Shown here: positions 53,897-62,267 of the stretch, in pieces
How the letters are laid out: each line of letters starts with the position of its first letter
Position numbering within the stretch: the first letter of the stretch is position 1
Source: Rhodococcus sp. SMB37
GTDB taxonomy: Bacteria > Actinomycetota > Actinomycetes > Mycobacteriales > Mycobacteriaceae
Length of the DNA: 64,000 bases
Reading direction: 5' to 3'
Assembly (NCBI RefSeq): GCF_004345605.1
Contig: NZ_SLVY01000002.1
Location: 1-64,000 of the forward strand
Program-made: the position numbers and the translations under genes
The notes under the pieces: model-generated
Seen by the model: the letters and a program-made list of their open reading frames with translations, nothing else
Told to the model about the DNA's origin: nothing
Databases searched by the model: none

Positions 53897-54931
53897 CTAT
53901 TTCGTTGCGTTGTCGTAGATCACGGCGATGGCGCCGGTGCCTTCGGCGAAGAGCTCGTCGTTGACGGCGTCCCATCCACCGAGGTCGTCGATGGTCCACA
54001 ACGTTTCGGGTTCCGGGAAGTCCGCGGCGAATTCCTCGGCAACTGCAGGATCGACGGGCCGGAATCCGGCTTCACCCCACAGACGCTGGGCTTCTTCGGT
54101 GTAGAGGAAGTCGAGGAATGCCTGGGCCTTGTCCGCATTCGCCGAACCGCTGAGCACCGCGGCCGGGTTCTCGATCTTGAAAGTCACCGGCGGTGTCACA
54201 TGCTCGACAGGATCGCCGTTGCGCTCGATGAACAGCGCCTCGTTCTCGTAGCTGAGCAGGACGTCGCCGGTACCCTGCAGGAACGTCTCGGTGGCTTCAC
54301 GACCGGACTTGGGCTGCACTTTCACGTGGTCCTGAACGAGGGCAGTCACGTAGTCGAGCCCGGCCTGCTGGTCCTGACCGCCGTTGCTCTTCGCGGCGTA
54401 GGGGGCGAGCAGGTTCCACTTCGCGGATCCCGAGCTGAACGGGTTCGGTGTGACGACCTCGACGTCGTCACGCAGCAGGTCGTCCCAGTCCTGGATGTTC
54501 TTGGGATTGCCCTCACGCACGACGATCGTCACCACCGAACCGAACGGCAGGCCCTCGTCTGCGCCGGCGTTCCAATCCTCGTCGACAAGACCTGCCTCGA
54601 CGAGTCGCGTGATGTCGGGTTCGACGGAGAAATTCACGAAATCGGCTTCGGCACCGTCGCGCACCTTGCGCGACTGGTCGCCCGAGGCGCCGTAGGACTG
54701 CTGGAACACGACGCCTTCACCGGCCTCGGTCTCCTGGAATGCCGGGATCAACAGGTCGAACCCGACCTTCGGAACCGCGTACGCGTACAGGTTGACGGTT
54801 CCACCGGAACCGTCGGCACCCGCGTCACCGCCGACGGTATCGCTGGCACCGCCACCCGAGCACGCGGTCAGGACGGTAGCCGTCGCGACAGCGAGCGCCG
54901 CAGCGCCGAAAAACTTGGAACGTAACTTCAT
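53897..54931 (-). CDS. Sulfate-binding lipoprotein (Sbp/SubI type)
   Basis: Captures sulfate outside the membrane. The 344-residue protein has a signal peptide with lipobox LTACSG, a Gly/Ala/Asp-rich linker, and family segments QQSYGASGDQSRKV, VTPNPFSSGSAKWNLLAPYAA and LSYENEA. The ATG at 54931 follows AGGAGG at nine bases; the open frame to 55105 is part of the long 5' leader. That leader carries a Cys-ending uORF (55163-55258) and a hairpin just before the ribosome-binding site, implying attenuation by cysteine supply. Confidence 0.94.
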   Translation of the reverse strand: MKLRSKFFGAAALAVATATVLTACSGGGASDTVGGDAGADGSGGTVNLYAYAVPKVGFDLLIPAFQETEAGEGVVFQQSYGASGDQSRKVRDGAEADFVNFSVEPDITRLVEAGLVDEDWNAGADEGLPFGSVVTIVVREGNPKNIQDWDDLLRDDVEVVTPNPFSSGSAKWNLLAPYAAKSNGGQDQQAGLDYVTALVQDHVKVQPKSGREATETFLQGTGDVLLSYENEALFIERNGDPVEHVTPPVTFKIENPAAVLSGSANADKAQAFLDFLYTEEAQRLWGEAGFRPVDPAVAEEFAADFPEPETLWTIDDLGGWDAVNDELFAEGTGAIAVIYDNATK

Positions 54932-54950
54932 CGAGGGGGCCTCCTGCTGG

Positions 54951-54968
54951 CTGTTCCTGGCGGAACAG
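54951..54968 (-). promoter_or_regulatory. Hairpin next to the ribosome-binding site of the sulfate-binding protein
   Basis: In the mRNA sense CTGTTCC-GCCA-GGAACAG is a perfect seven-base hairpin ending a few bases before AGGAGG. It may take part in the leader-controlled switch of the transporter operon. Confidence 0.45.
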
Positions 54969-55162
54969 AGCGGACAGATCTGGGATTCGGAAATCGGGAT
55001 CGATGTCATCGCGAGGACGCAGTGACGGGCGCCGGCCCACAGAATCGGCGGGCACAACGCCGCCTGCAGAAGTTCACTGGAGAAACGACTGCAGGCAAAC
55101 ACCACAGGATCGCAGAACCCGGTTACCGGCGCGGTGAAACCGCTGACATCGGGGCGGGTGGA

Positions 55163-55258
55163 TCAGCGACAACAACAGTCGATGTCGGCAACAGACCGCA
55201 TGCCGACAGCAATCAGCGCCAGTTGATGGCGCGCGCTGGGCAACACGTTCGTGGACAC
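55163..55258 (-). CDS. Leader peptide ending in three cysteines, sulfate transporter operon
   Basis: A 31-codon ORF from GTG 55258 to TGA 55163-55165 ends SVADIDCCCR-stop, with three consecutive TGT codons. TAAAGT (55266-55271) sits at -10 distance from the GTG, so the transcript probably starts at the first codon. Length (31 codons), Cys-rich end, final Arg and leaderless look all match the leader before sir. It lies 231 bases upstream of the binding-protein start. Scarce cysteinyl-tRNA should stall ribosomes here and raise transporter expression. Internal GTG or ATG starts (55246, 55201) are possible. Confidence 0.8.
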   Translation of the reverse strand: MSTNVLPSARHQLALIAVGMRSVADIDCCCR

Positions 55259-55265
55259 GCGGGGA

Positions 55266-55271
55266 ACTTTA
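55266..55271 (-). promoter_or_regulatory. -10 element (TAAAGT) of the sulfate transporter operon
   Basis: On the reverse strand TGCTAAAGT forms a good actinobacterial -10, ending seven bases before the GTG of the leader ORF. No clear -35 is visible. The rest of the spacer 54932-55321 holds the leader ORF and hairpins described separately. Confidence 0.45.
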
Positions 55272-55321
55272 GCAGAGCTTGACCATAGGTCCAGCGGGGA
55301 GTCCGCAGTAGAAGATCACAG

Positions 55322-55399
55322 CTAGAGCGTGAGCAACCACGCGACGACAACGAGAACGAGCAGCGCGATGAGCGCCAGGGTCACCCGCGAGCGTGGCAT
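55322..55399 (-). CDS. 25-residue single-helix membrane peptide
   Basis: ATG at 55399 opens MPRSRVTLALIALLVLVVVAWLLTL, a basic start and one hydrophobic helix. It begins one base after the stop of the upstream small membrane gene, so the two are coupled. Such a peptide could be a small membrane-complex subunit. Its reality rests on position, basic-hydrophobic design and tight spacing; no family is recognised. Confidence 0.5.
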   Translation of the reverse strand: MPRSRVTLALIALLVLVVVAWLLTL

Positions 55400-55400
55400 G

Positions 55401-55634
55401 TCAACAATCCTCCATATTCGGTGCCGATGGTGCGGGTTCCCCACCGGCCGGGGAAGGTTCGGGTTCGCCTCGCCCCACTGCAGCAAAGCCGGTGGCGACG
55501 ACGCGGTCGAGCAACCAGGCCACCACCCCACACAGCGGCACCATCACTATCAGCACCAATGCAGCCTGCGGCACGAACGACAGGCCCGCGAGCCACAGCT
55601 CGAACCCGTCCCACCACGACGCCACCCGTTCCAT
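55401..55634 (-). CDS. Small membrane protein, 77 residues
   Basis: MERVASWWDGFELWLAGLSF leads into one long or two short hydrophobic segments (about 12-47) and an acidic Pro/Glu-rich tail. The ATG at 55634 is chosen over the longer frame to 55688. It lies between the sulfate transporter leader and GH15, where mycobacteria also have small membrane proteins (Rv2401A region). Coupled to the 25-residue peptide downstream. Function unknown. Confidence 0.65.
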   Translation of the reverse strand: MERVASWWDGFELWLAGLSFVPQAALVLIVMVPLCGVVAWLLDRVVATGFAAVGRGEPEPSPAGGEPAPSAPNMEDC

Positions 55635-55701
55635 CCCGACTACTCTAATGCGTCTGCTCGTTTGCCCCGCGTCACACCTGTCCGGCACCGATCATGGAGA
55701 G

Positions 55702-57642
55702 ATGGCCTCCATCGTGCACCTCCCGCCGACCCAGCCGAACCGCACCCCGTTTCCGCCGATCGGCGACTACGGCTTCCTGTCGGACTGCCAGACGTCCTGC
55801 TTGGTCGCGCGTGACGGGTCGGTCGAATGGCTGTGCGTGCCGCGCCCCGACTCACCGAGCGTGTTCGGCTCGCTGCTCGACCGCAGCGCGGGTCACTTCC
55901 GCATCGGACCCCACGACAGGACGGTGCCCGCCGCCCGCCGGTACCTTCCGGGAGGGATCGTGCTGGAGACGACGTGGCAGACCGAAACGGGGTGGATCAC
56001 CGTCCGTGACGCCTTGGTGATGGGACCTTGGTACGACCTGCACCAACGGTCCGCCACTCAACGGCGGACCCCGTCCGATTGGGAGGCCGAGCACATACTC
56101 CTACGCACGGTTCGGTGCGTGAACGGCACGGTCGAGTTGAACATGAGCTGCGAACCCGCGTTCGATTACCACCGCGGCGGCACGCGGTGGGAGTACACCG
56201 GCAAGGTGTACGAAGAGGCGACTGCCGTGTGCGCGGATGCGCCGGACGAGCATCCCCGGTTGCGCCTGACCTCCAACATGCGCCTGGGCATCGAGGGCCG
56301 GGAAGCACGCGCCCGCACACGAATGAGAAAGGGGGACAACGTATTCGTCGCCCTATCGTGGGGTGAGCCGGCGCCGCCGCACACGTTCGACGAAGCCGCA
56401 GCGAAAATGCTCACCACACAGGACTACTGGCGCGAGTGGGTCACGACGGGCAGATTCCCCGATCATCCGTGGCGCACCTATCTCGAACGCAGCGCCCTGA
56501 CTCTCAAGGGGCTGACGTACTCCCCGACCGGCGCGCTACTCGCGGCCGCCACGACATCACTTCCGGAAACCCCTGGAGGCGAGCGCAATTGGGACTACAG
56601 ATACGCCTGGGTCCGCGACTCCACCTTCGCCCTGTGGGGTCTGTACACGCTGGGTCTCGATCGCGAGGCCGACGATTTCTTCTCGTCCATCCTCGACGTC
56701 TCGCAGGGCGCCGACGGCAACGGCCATCATCCCCTGCAGGTCATGTACGGGGTCGGGGGCGAACACGTACTGGAGGAATCGACACTCGACCACCTGTGCG
56801 GATACAACAATGCCAAGCCTGTCCGCATCGGCAACGACGCGTACCGGCAACGGCAGCACGACGTGTGGGGAGCCCTACTCGATTCGGTGTATCTGCACGT
56901 GAAGTCGCGTGAGCAGATACCCGAATCGTTGTGGCCGCTGCTGAGCAGCCAAGTGGAGCAGGCGGTCGAGCACTGGCGCGAACCCGATCGCGGGATATGG
57001 GAAGTACGCGGTGACCCCCAGCATTTCACGTCGTCGAAAGTGATGTGCTGGGTGGCGCTGGACCGCGGCGCCAAGCTCGCCGAGATGCACGGTCAGCCCG
57101 ACCACGCCGAGCGCTGGTCGGCGATCGCCGACGAGATCAAGGCGGATATCCTCGAACACGGCGTCGATGAACGCGGTGTCTTCACGCAGCGGTACGGCCA
57201 TCCGGCACTCGATGCGTCGAACTTGCTGATCCCTCTGCTCCGGTTCTTGCCGTCCGACGATCCGCGGGTGCGTGCAACGGTGATCGCGATCGCGGACGAA
57301 CTGACCGAGCACGGCCTGGTACTGCGCTACCGGGTCGAAGACACCGACGACGGACTCTCCGGCGAGGAGGGCTCGTTCACCATCTGCTCGTTCTGGCTGG
57401 TGTCCGCACTCGTCGAGATCGGCGAGGTGGATCGGGCGTCAACTCTGTGTCGTCGACTGCTCGATTTCGCGAGCCCACTGAAGCTGTATGCCGAGGAGAT
57501 CGACCCGGCGACCGGGCAGCACCTGGGCAATTTTCCCCAGGCCTTCACCCATCTCGCGCAGATCAACGCGGTCGTTCACGTCATCCGCGCCGAACAACGC
57601 ACCGAATCAGGCGAATTCAGACCCGCGCACGTACGGCACTGA
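55702..57642 (+). CDS. GH15 glucoamylase-like hydrolase, probable trehalase
   Basis: A 646-residue glycoside hydrolase family 15 protein with an N-terminal beta-sandwich (about 1-260) and a C-terminal (alpha/alpha)6 barrel. Hallmarks are NWDYRYAWVRDSTFAL (general-acid region), ERNW, and GLSGEEGSFTICSFWLV with the catalytic-base Glu. ATG at 55702 follows GGAGAG. In mycobacteria GH15 enzymes of this kind hydrolyse trehalose, so recycling of trehalose is likely; other alpha-glucosides are possible. No signal peptide, so cytoplasmic. Confidence 0.9.
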   Translation: MASIVHLPPTQPNRTPFPPIGDYGFLSDCQTSCLVARDGSVEWLCVPRPDSPSVFGSLLDRSAGHFRIGPHDRTVPAARRYLPGGIVLETTWQTETGWITVRDALVMGPWYDLHQRSATQRRTPSDWEAEHILLRTVRCVNGTVELNMSCEPAFDYHRGGTRWEYTGKVYEEATAVCADAPDEHPRLRLTSNMRLGIEGREARARTRMRKGDNVFVALSWGEPAPPHTFDEAAAKMLTTQDYWREWVTTGRFPDHPWRTYLERSALTLKGLTYSPTGALLAAATTSLPETPGGERNWDYRYAWVRDSTFALWGLYTLGLDREADDFFSSILDVSQGADGNGHHPLQVMYGVGGEHVLEESTLDHLCGYNNAKPVRIGNDAYRQRQHDVWGALLDSVYLHVKSREQIPESLWPLLSSQVEQAVEHWREPDRGIWEVRGDPQHFTSSKVMCWVALDRGAKLAEMHGQPDHAERWSAIADEIKADILEHGVDERGVFTQRYGHPALDASNLLIPLLRFLPSDDPRVRATVIAIADELTEHGLVLRYRVEDTDDGLSGEEGSFTICSFWLVSALVEIGEVDRASTLCRRLLDFASPLKLYAEEIDPATGQHLGNFPQAFTHLAQINAVVHVIRAEQRTESGEFRPAHVRH

Positions 57643-57647
57643 ACCCG

Positions 57648-58661
57648 TCACGTACCAGCGACGGCGCCGAGTTGAGGGCCGATCGCGCCGAGCGCATAGA
57701 GGGTCGACGTCGCCGACGGTGTGTTGAACGCCACGACCGTCGGATAGTCGACCACCGCGAGTCCGCCGCCGGTCACCGCGGGCAGCTGATCGAATCCGGG
57801 CAACGACATGAGATCGGCTTCGGTCCCTCCGTTGGGCAGGATGATGAGCAGATCCGCGACGAGCGCATCGACACGTTCCGGGCTGAGCATCAGGCGTCCT
57901 TGGCTGACGCCGGCTTCGTCGACGAGTGATTGCGGCAATATCATCCCCAGCTGGGAGAAGAGGGCTGCGGCACCATCGTCCGGATCGGCGACGACCACGA
58001 ATTGGTCCGTGGCGAACATGTACTGCGCGAGGACGCCGGTCTTCCCCTCGAGACCGGGAAGTGCCGCCTCCTCGATCTGAACTTCGGTGTCGGCGATGAC
58101 CTGCTCGGCCTCGTCGGAGCGGTCGAGCAGCGCGCCGAGCGCGCGGAGCTGCGCGTCCCAGGTGTCGACACCGAGTTCGCTGAGGGGCGCAAGCGTGGGG
58201 GCGACCGCGTCGAGCGTGTCGTACGCCTCCGGGGTGGCGACCTGCCAGTTACCGAGAATCAGATCGGGTTCGAGCGCTGCGATCGGTTCGACGGGCAGCG
58301 GCCCGTCCACGGCGGCAGAATTACCGGCCGCGAGGTCGACGGCGCCGTCCGAAACATCGCTCTGCCACGGGTAGAGGCCCCGATCATCACCCATCGTGCC
58401 TGCACTGATGTAGCCGACGGGCTGGACACCGAGTTCGAGTAGCGCGTCGACCCACTGGCTGGATGTCGCGACGATGCGTTCCGGGGTGTCCTCGACCGTG
58501 GTGGTTCCGAAAACGTGCTCGACACTGGCTGCGCCTGCAGCGCTGTTCGCGTCGGTAGCACCGGCGGATGCGGTATCGGCGTCGTCGGCAGTCGAACACC
58601 CTGCCACTCCGACACCGACGAGTACAGCTGTGGCGCACACCGCCAGAAATCTCGCACGCAT
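57648..58661 (-). CDS. Siderophore/iron ABC binding lipoprotein (FecB/FepB type)
   Basis: A 337-residue protein with a lipobox signal peptide (VGVAGCST) and a type III periplasmic binding fold with EHVFGTTTVEDTPERIVATSSQWVDALLELG and EPDLILGNWQ, typical of siderophore-binding proteins. An IdeR/DtxR-like iron box (58679-58697) overlaps the promoter, indicating repression by iron. No permease or ATPase lies nearby, so it works with a transporter encoded elsewhere. Its stop is five bases from the convergent GH15 stop. Confidence 0.9.
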   Translation of the reverse strand: MRARFLAVCATAVLVGVGVAGCSTADDADTASAGATDANSAAGAASVEHVFGTTTVEDTPERIVATSSQWVDALLELGVQPVGYISAGTMGDDRGLYPWQSDVSDGAVDLAAGNSAAVDGPLPVEPIAALEPDLILGNWQVATPEAYDTLDAVAPTLAPLSELGVDTWDAQLRALGALLDRSDEAEQVIADTEVQIEEAALPGLEGKTGVLAQYMFATDQFVVVADPDDGAAALFSQLGMILPQSLVDEAGVSQGRLMLSPERVDALVADLLIILPNGGTEADLMSLPGFDQLPAVTGGGLAVVDYPTVVAFNTPSATSTLYALGAIGPQLGAVAGT

Positions 58662-58678
58662 GAGTCAACCTCTCCATT

Positions 58679-58697
58679 TAAGGTGAGGCATACCTTA
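58679..58697. promoter_or_regulatory. IdeR/DtxR iron box
   Basis: TAAGGTGAGGCATACCTTA is a near-palindrome matching the IdeR/DtxR consensus TTAGGTTAGGCTAACCTAA at 14 of 19 positions. It lies 18 bases before the binding-lipoprotein start. Iron-loaded IdeR is expected to repress this gene. Confidence 0.8.
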
Positions 58698-58724
58698 TCC
58701 CGAGCTAGGCCCGAAGCAAAGAGG

Positions 58725-59657
58725 TCAGTGGAAACGACCGAGCAACTCCTCGGCCTGCGCGCCCATATCACGGATGACGTCGGCGGCCGGTCGCTGTGCT
58801 CGGACGAGGCCTGCGGCCTCGCCGGCATAGACGACTCCGATATCCGGATCGTCGGCGGTGTACTCGTCGGCAAGAGTCTGCTCGTCGGCTCCGCGACCGT
58901 GCCACGTCTCGGTGAAGGAATTGACCAGGGCACGGCCACCCCACCGAGCGGGCCACGGTTGGCGTCGGGCTCTGTCGAACACGTCCGTGTACACGGTGTC
59001 GGCGCTCCCCGCCGCGATCAGCCGATCTCGCGCGTAGTCCGGTCCCACCGTTTCGGGGCTGGCCAGGAGTGCCGTACCCACCAGGGCGCCGACTCCCCCG
59101 GCAGCGAGCACGGCGGCAAGTCCGCGGCCCGACCCGATACCTCCCGCGGCAAGTACCGGAAGCTCGGTGGATTCGAGCACTTCCTGCAGCAGCGGCAGGG
59201 TCCCGATCCTCCCGGTGTGACCGCCGGCTTCGTGGCCTTGCGCCACCACCGCATCGACTCCGGCAGCCTCGACGACCCGGAGATCCTCGAGGGTGTTGAT
59301 CTGGGAGATCACGACGGCGCCGGCGTCGTGGACCCGCTGCACGTACGGAGCCGGGTCGCCGAACGACAGGGTCACCACCTGCGGGTGGTGTTCGAGGACC
59401 GCACCGAGAAGCGAATCGTCGTCGTGCAGCGACCACGTCATGAGCCCGAATCCGAGGAGCCCGCCACCGATCTCGCGTGCACTGCGGGCCTGCTCCTCGA
59501 GCCATTCGGCGGTGTTGTACCTGGCTGCCCCGATCAGGCCGAGCCCGCCGGCGCGGGTCACCTCACCGGCGAGCGAGCCACCCGCCCGACCGCCCATCGG
59601 CGCACCCACCAGCGGAATCGTGATTCCGAGTTCACGGGTCAACCAGGTCTCGAGCAC
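58725..59657 (-). CDS. Nitronate monooxygenase (NMO/2-nitropropane dioxygenase family)
   Basis: An FMN enzyme that oxidises alkyl nitronates such as propionate 3-nitronate. The 310-residue TIM barrel shows the N-terminal PLVGAPMGGRAGGSLAGEVTRAGGLGLIG, the VVAQGHEAGGHTGR segment with the catalytic His, and LAAGGIGSGRGLAAVLAAG for phosphate binding. It starts 23 bases after lepA and may be read from the lepA promoter. Other flavin oxidoreductases share the fold, so substrate is provisional. Confidence 0.88.
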   Translation of the reverse strand: MLETWLTRELGITIPLVGAPMGGRAGGSLAGEVTRAGGLGLIGAARYNTAEWLEEQARSAREIGGGLLGFGLMTWSLHDDDSLLGAVLEHHPQVVTLSFGDPAPYVQRVHDAGAVVISQINTLEDLRVVEAAGVDAVVAQGHEAGGHTGRIGTLPLLQEVLESTELPVLAAGGIGSGRGLAAVLAAGGVGALVGTALLASPETVGPDYARDRLIAAGSADTVYTDVFDRARRQPWPARWGGRALVNSFTETWHGRGADEQTLADEYTADDPDIGVVYAGEAAGLVRAQRPAADVIRDMGAQAEELLGRFH

Positions 59658-59680
59658 GGGCGGGTCCTTTCGGCGGGCAC

Positions 59681-61522
59681 TTACTTCTTGGGCTTGTCCG
59701 ACGCCGCATCCGATGACAAGGCTGCCACGAACGCCTCTTGCGGCACATCGACGCGACCGATCGTCTTCATGCGCTTCTTGCCTTCCTTCTGCTTCTCGAG
59801 CAGCTTGCGCTTACGGCTGATGTCGCCGCCGTAGCACTTGGCGAGAACATCCTTGCGGATGGCGCGGATATTCTCGCGCGCAATGATCTTCGAGCCGATC
59901 GCAGCCTGCACGGGCACCTCGAACTGCTGACGCGGGATGAGTTCCTTGAGCTTGGTCGTCATCTTGTTGCCGTATGCAGCGGCGGCATCCTTGTGCACGA
60001 TCGCACTGAACGCATCGACGGCCTCGCCCTGCAGCAGGATGTCGACCTTGACCAGTGCCGCTTCCTGCTCGCCGGCCTCCTCGTAGTCCATGCTCGCGTA
60101 TCCGCGAGTGCGCGATTTGAGGGAGTCGAAGAAGTCGAAGATGATCTCGGCCATCGGCATGGTGTAACGCAGTTCGACACGGGTCTCGGACAGATAATCC
60201 ATACCCCCGAGTTCACCGCGCCGCGACTGGCACAGTTCCATGATCGAACCGATGAACTCGCTCGGCGCGATGATCGTGCACTTGACGATGGGCTCGTAGA
60301 TCTCGCGGGCCTTGCCCTCCGGCCAGACCGACGGATTGGTGACGACGACTTCCTCTCCGCCTTCGAGCACGACGCGGTAGACGACGTTCGGGGCGGTGGA
60401 GATCAGGTTGAGCCCGAATTCGCGCTCGAGTCGCTCGCGGGAGATCTCCATGTGCAGCAGACCGAGGAAGCCACACCGGAATCCGAAACCCAACGCGACC
60501 GAGGTCTCCGGTTCGTAGGTGAGTGCGGCGTCGTTGAGCTGAAGCTTGTCGAGGGCATCTCGCAATACCGGGTAGTCGGAACCGTCCACGGGGTACAGGC
60601 CGGAATAGACCATCGGTCGCGGTTCGCGGTAGCCGGTGAGCGGTTCCGTGGCTCCTCCGCGCGCGAGCGTCACTGTGTCGCCGACCTTCGACTGGCGCAC
60701 GTCCTTCACACCTGTGATCAGATAACCGACCTCCCCGACACCGAGCCCGGCGGTCGCTTTCGGTTCGGGCGAGACAATGCCGACCTCGAGCAGTTCGTGG
60801 GTCGAGCCGGTCGACATCATCTTGATCTTCTCGCGCGGCGTGATCTTGCCGTCGACGACGCGGACGTAGGTGACAACGCCGCGGTAGGTGTCGTACACCG
60901 AGTCGAAGATCATCGCGCGCGCCGGTGCATCGGAATCGCCGACCGGCGCAGGGATCTGCCGGATCACCTCGTCGATCAACGCAGGAACACCCTCACCGGT
61001 CTTGCCGGAGACCCGCAGGACATCCGACGGCTCGCACCCGATGATGTTGGCGATCTCCCCCGCATACCTGTCGGGGTCGGCAGCCGGCAGGTCGATCTTG
61101 TTGAGGACCGGGATGATCGTCAGGTCCTTGTCGAGAGCGAGGTAGAGGTTCGCGAGGGTCTGTGCCTCGATACCCTGCGCGGCATCGACGAGCAGCACGG
61201 CACCTTCACATGCTTCGAGTGCGCGCGAGACCTCGTACGTGAAGTCGACGTGGCCGGGCGTGTCGATCAGATGCATGACGTAGTCGTCGCCGTCGAGCTT
61301 CCACGGCAAGCGGACGTTCTGCGCCTTGATCGTGATGCCGCGCTCACGCTCGATGTCCATCCGGTCGAGGTACTGGGCGCGCATCTGCCGTTCCTCGACC
61401 ACCCCGGTGAGCTGCAGCATGCGGTCCGCCAACGTCGACTTGCCGTGGTCGATGTGCGCGATGATGCAGAAGTTCCGGATCTTGGCGGGGTCCGTGAACG
61501 TGGTGTCGGCGATACTGCTGAT
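59681..61522 (-). CDS. lepA: Elongation factor 4 (LepA), apparent AUC start
   Basis: A ribosome-back-translocating or assembly GTPase. G1 is [10 protein letters not shown]3 DTPGHVDF, G4 NKIDL, then EF-G-like domains and the lysine-rich LepA tail. The conserved N-terminus ([29 protein letters not shown]) must start upstream of the TTG at 61432, which would remove G1. In that frame there is no ATG, GTG, TTG or CTG before a stop at about 61565. The only well-placed codon is ATC at 61520-61522, six bases after AGGAG (61529-61533). I take this as the start (613 residues); a sequencing error is the alternative. Confidence 0.9.
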   Translation of the reverse strand: MSSIADTTFTDPAKIRNFCIIAHIDHGKSTLADRMLQLTGVVEERQMRAQYLDRMDIERERGITIKAQNVRLPWKLDGDDYVMHLIDTPGHVDFTYEVSRALEACEGAVLLVDAAQGIEAQTLANLYLALDKDLTIIPVLNKIDLPAADPDRYAGEIANIIGCEPSDVLRVSGKTGEGVPALIDEVIRQIPAPVGDSDAPARAMIFDSVYDTYRGVVTYVRVVDGKITPREKIKMMSTGSTHELLEVGIVSPEPKATAGLGVGEVGYLITGVKDVRQSKVGDTVTLARGGATEPLTGYREPRPMVYSGLYPVDGSDYPVLRDALDKLQLNDAALTYEPETSVALGFGFRCGFLGLLHMEISRERLEREFGLNLISTAPNVVYRVVLEGGEEVVVTNPSVWPEGKAREIYEPIVKCTIIAPSEFIGSIMELCQSRRGELGGMDYLSETRVELRYTMPMAEIIFDFFDSLKSRTRGYASMDYEEAGEQEAALVKVDILLQGEAVDAFSAIVHKDAAAAYGNKMTTKLKELIPRQQFEVPVQAAIGSKIIARENIRAIRKDVLAKCYGGDISRKRKLLEKQKEGKKRMKTIGRVDVPQEAFVAALSSDAASDKPKK

Positions 61523-61676
61523 GTCGTGCTCCTGACTCGGGCCGGCAGCGGCCTGGGGCCGCGGTCACCCTGAAGAATATCCAAGACTCGTAACAGCGGG
61601 GTCCTCGGCTGTGCCGACAGGTGACTTCGACTACCTCTGGACGTGGTTACACTGGCCGATCGTGGCTGGCAAGTGG

Positions 61677-62228
61677 ATGAATATGGGCAAGCAACTCGGA
61701 CGCCTCGCAGTCGAGCACGGGCCCCGGCTGTACAAGCAGCTCCAGCAGTCGGGAGCAGTCGACCGTGCGAAGGGGGCGTTGACCCAGCAGTCCGGCAGGC
61801 CTGCACCCGCCCCCGTTCCGGGGCGTCCTGTCGCTTCTCGCACCACCCCCACGGCCCAGCGTGCGCGGACGATCGAGTACTCTCCCGCCCTCGACGGTCG
61901 TGCCGATCCGGGCGAGATCGTGTGGACGTGGGTGGAGTACGAGGAGGACGCAAGCCAGGGCAAGGACCGGCCGGTGCTCGTGGTCGGGCGTGAAGGGGCG
62001 ACGTTGCTCGGCCTGATGCTCTCGTCGAACGGTGACCGTGACGGGCACCGCGATTGGGTCGGTATCGGCACCGGCTCGTGGGACCGCCAGAACCGTCCGA
62101 GCTGGATCCGGCTGGACCGCATCCTTGATGTCCCGGAGGATGGCATCCGCCGCGAAGGTGCGATCCTCGAACGTTCCCGATTCGATCAGGTCGCATCGCG
62201 CCTCCGCGCGGATTTCGGCTGGGCGTAG
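61677..62228 (+). CDS. PemK/MazF-fold protein with helical N-terminus
   Basis: About 183 residues. The C-terminal half (about 80-183) resembles the PemK/MazF toxin fold: DPGEIVWTWVEYEEDASQGKDRPVLVV, then LLGLMLSS. The N-terminal half is basic, helical and Pro/Ala-rich. No antitoxin gene is adjacent and it is conserved at this site in relatives (Rv2405-like by position), so a housekeeping role is more likely than a toxin. ATG 61677 is chosen; GTG 61662 or ATG 61683 are alternatives. It is divergent from lepA. Confidence 0.7.
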   Translation: MNMGKQLGRLAVEHGPRLYKQLQQSGAVDRAKGALTQQSGRPAPAPVPGRPVASRTTPTAQRARTIEYSPALDGRADPGEIVWTWVEYEEDASQGKDRPVLVVGREGATLLGLMLSSNGDRDGHRDWVGIGTGSWDRQNRPSWIRLDRILDVPEDGIRREGAILERSRFDQVASRLRADFGWA

Positions 62229-62267
62229 GAAGCCGGGCGCACGCAATCCGAACAGCGGACTGGGGTT

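Noticed and set aside
53159-54925. 588-codon forward frame opposite cysT and the sulfate-binding protein
   Set aside because: Antisense shadow of two well-supported genes; no recognisable protein features.
59738-61573. 611-codon forward frame opposite lepA
   Set aside because: Antisense shadow of a highly conserved GTPase gene.
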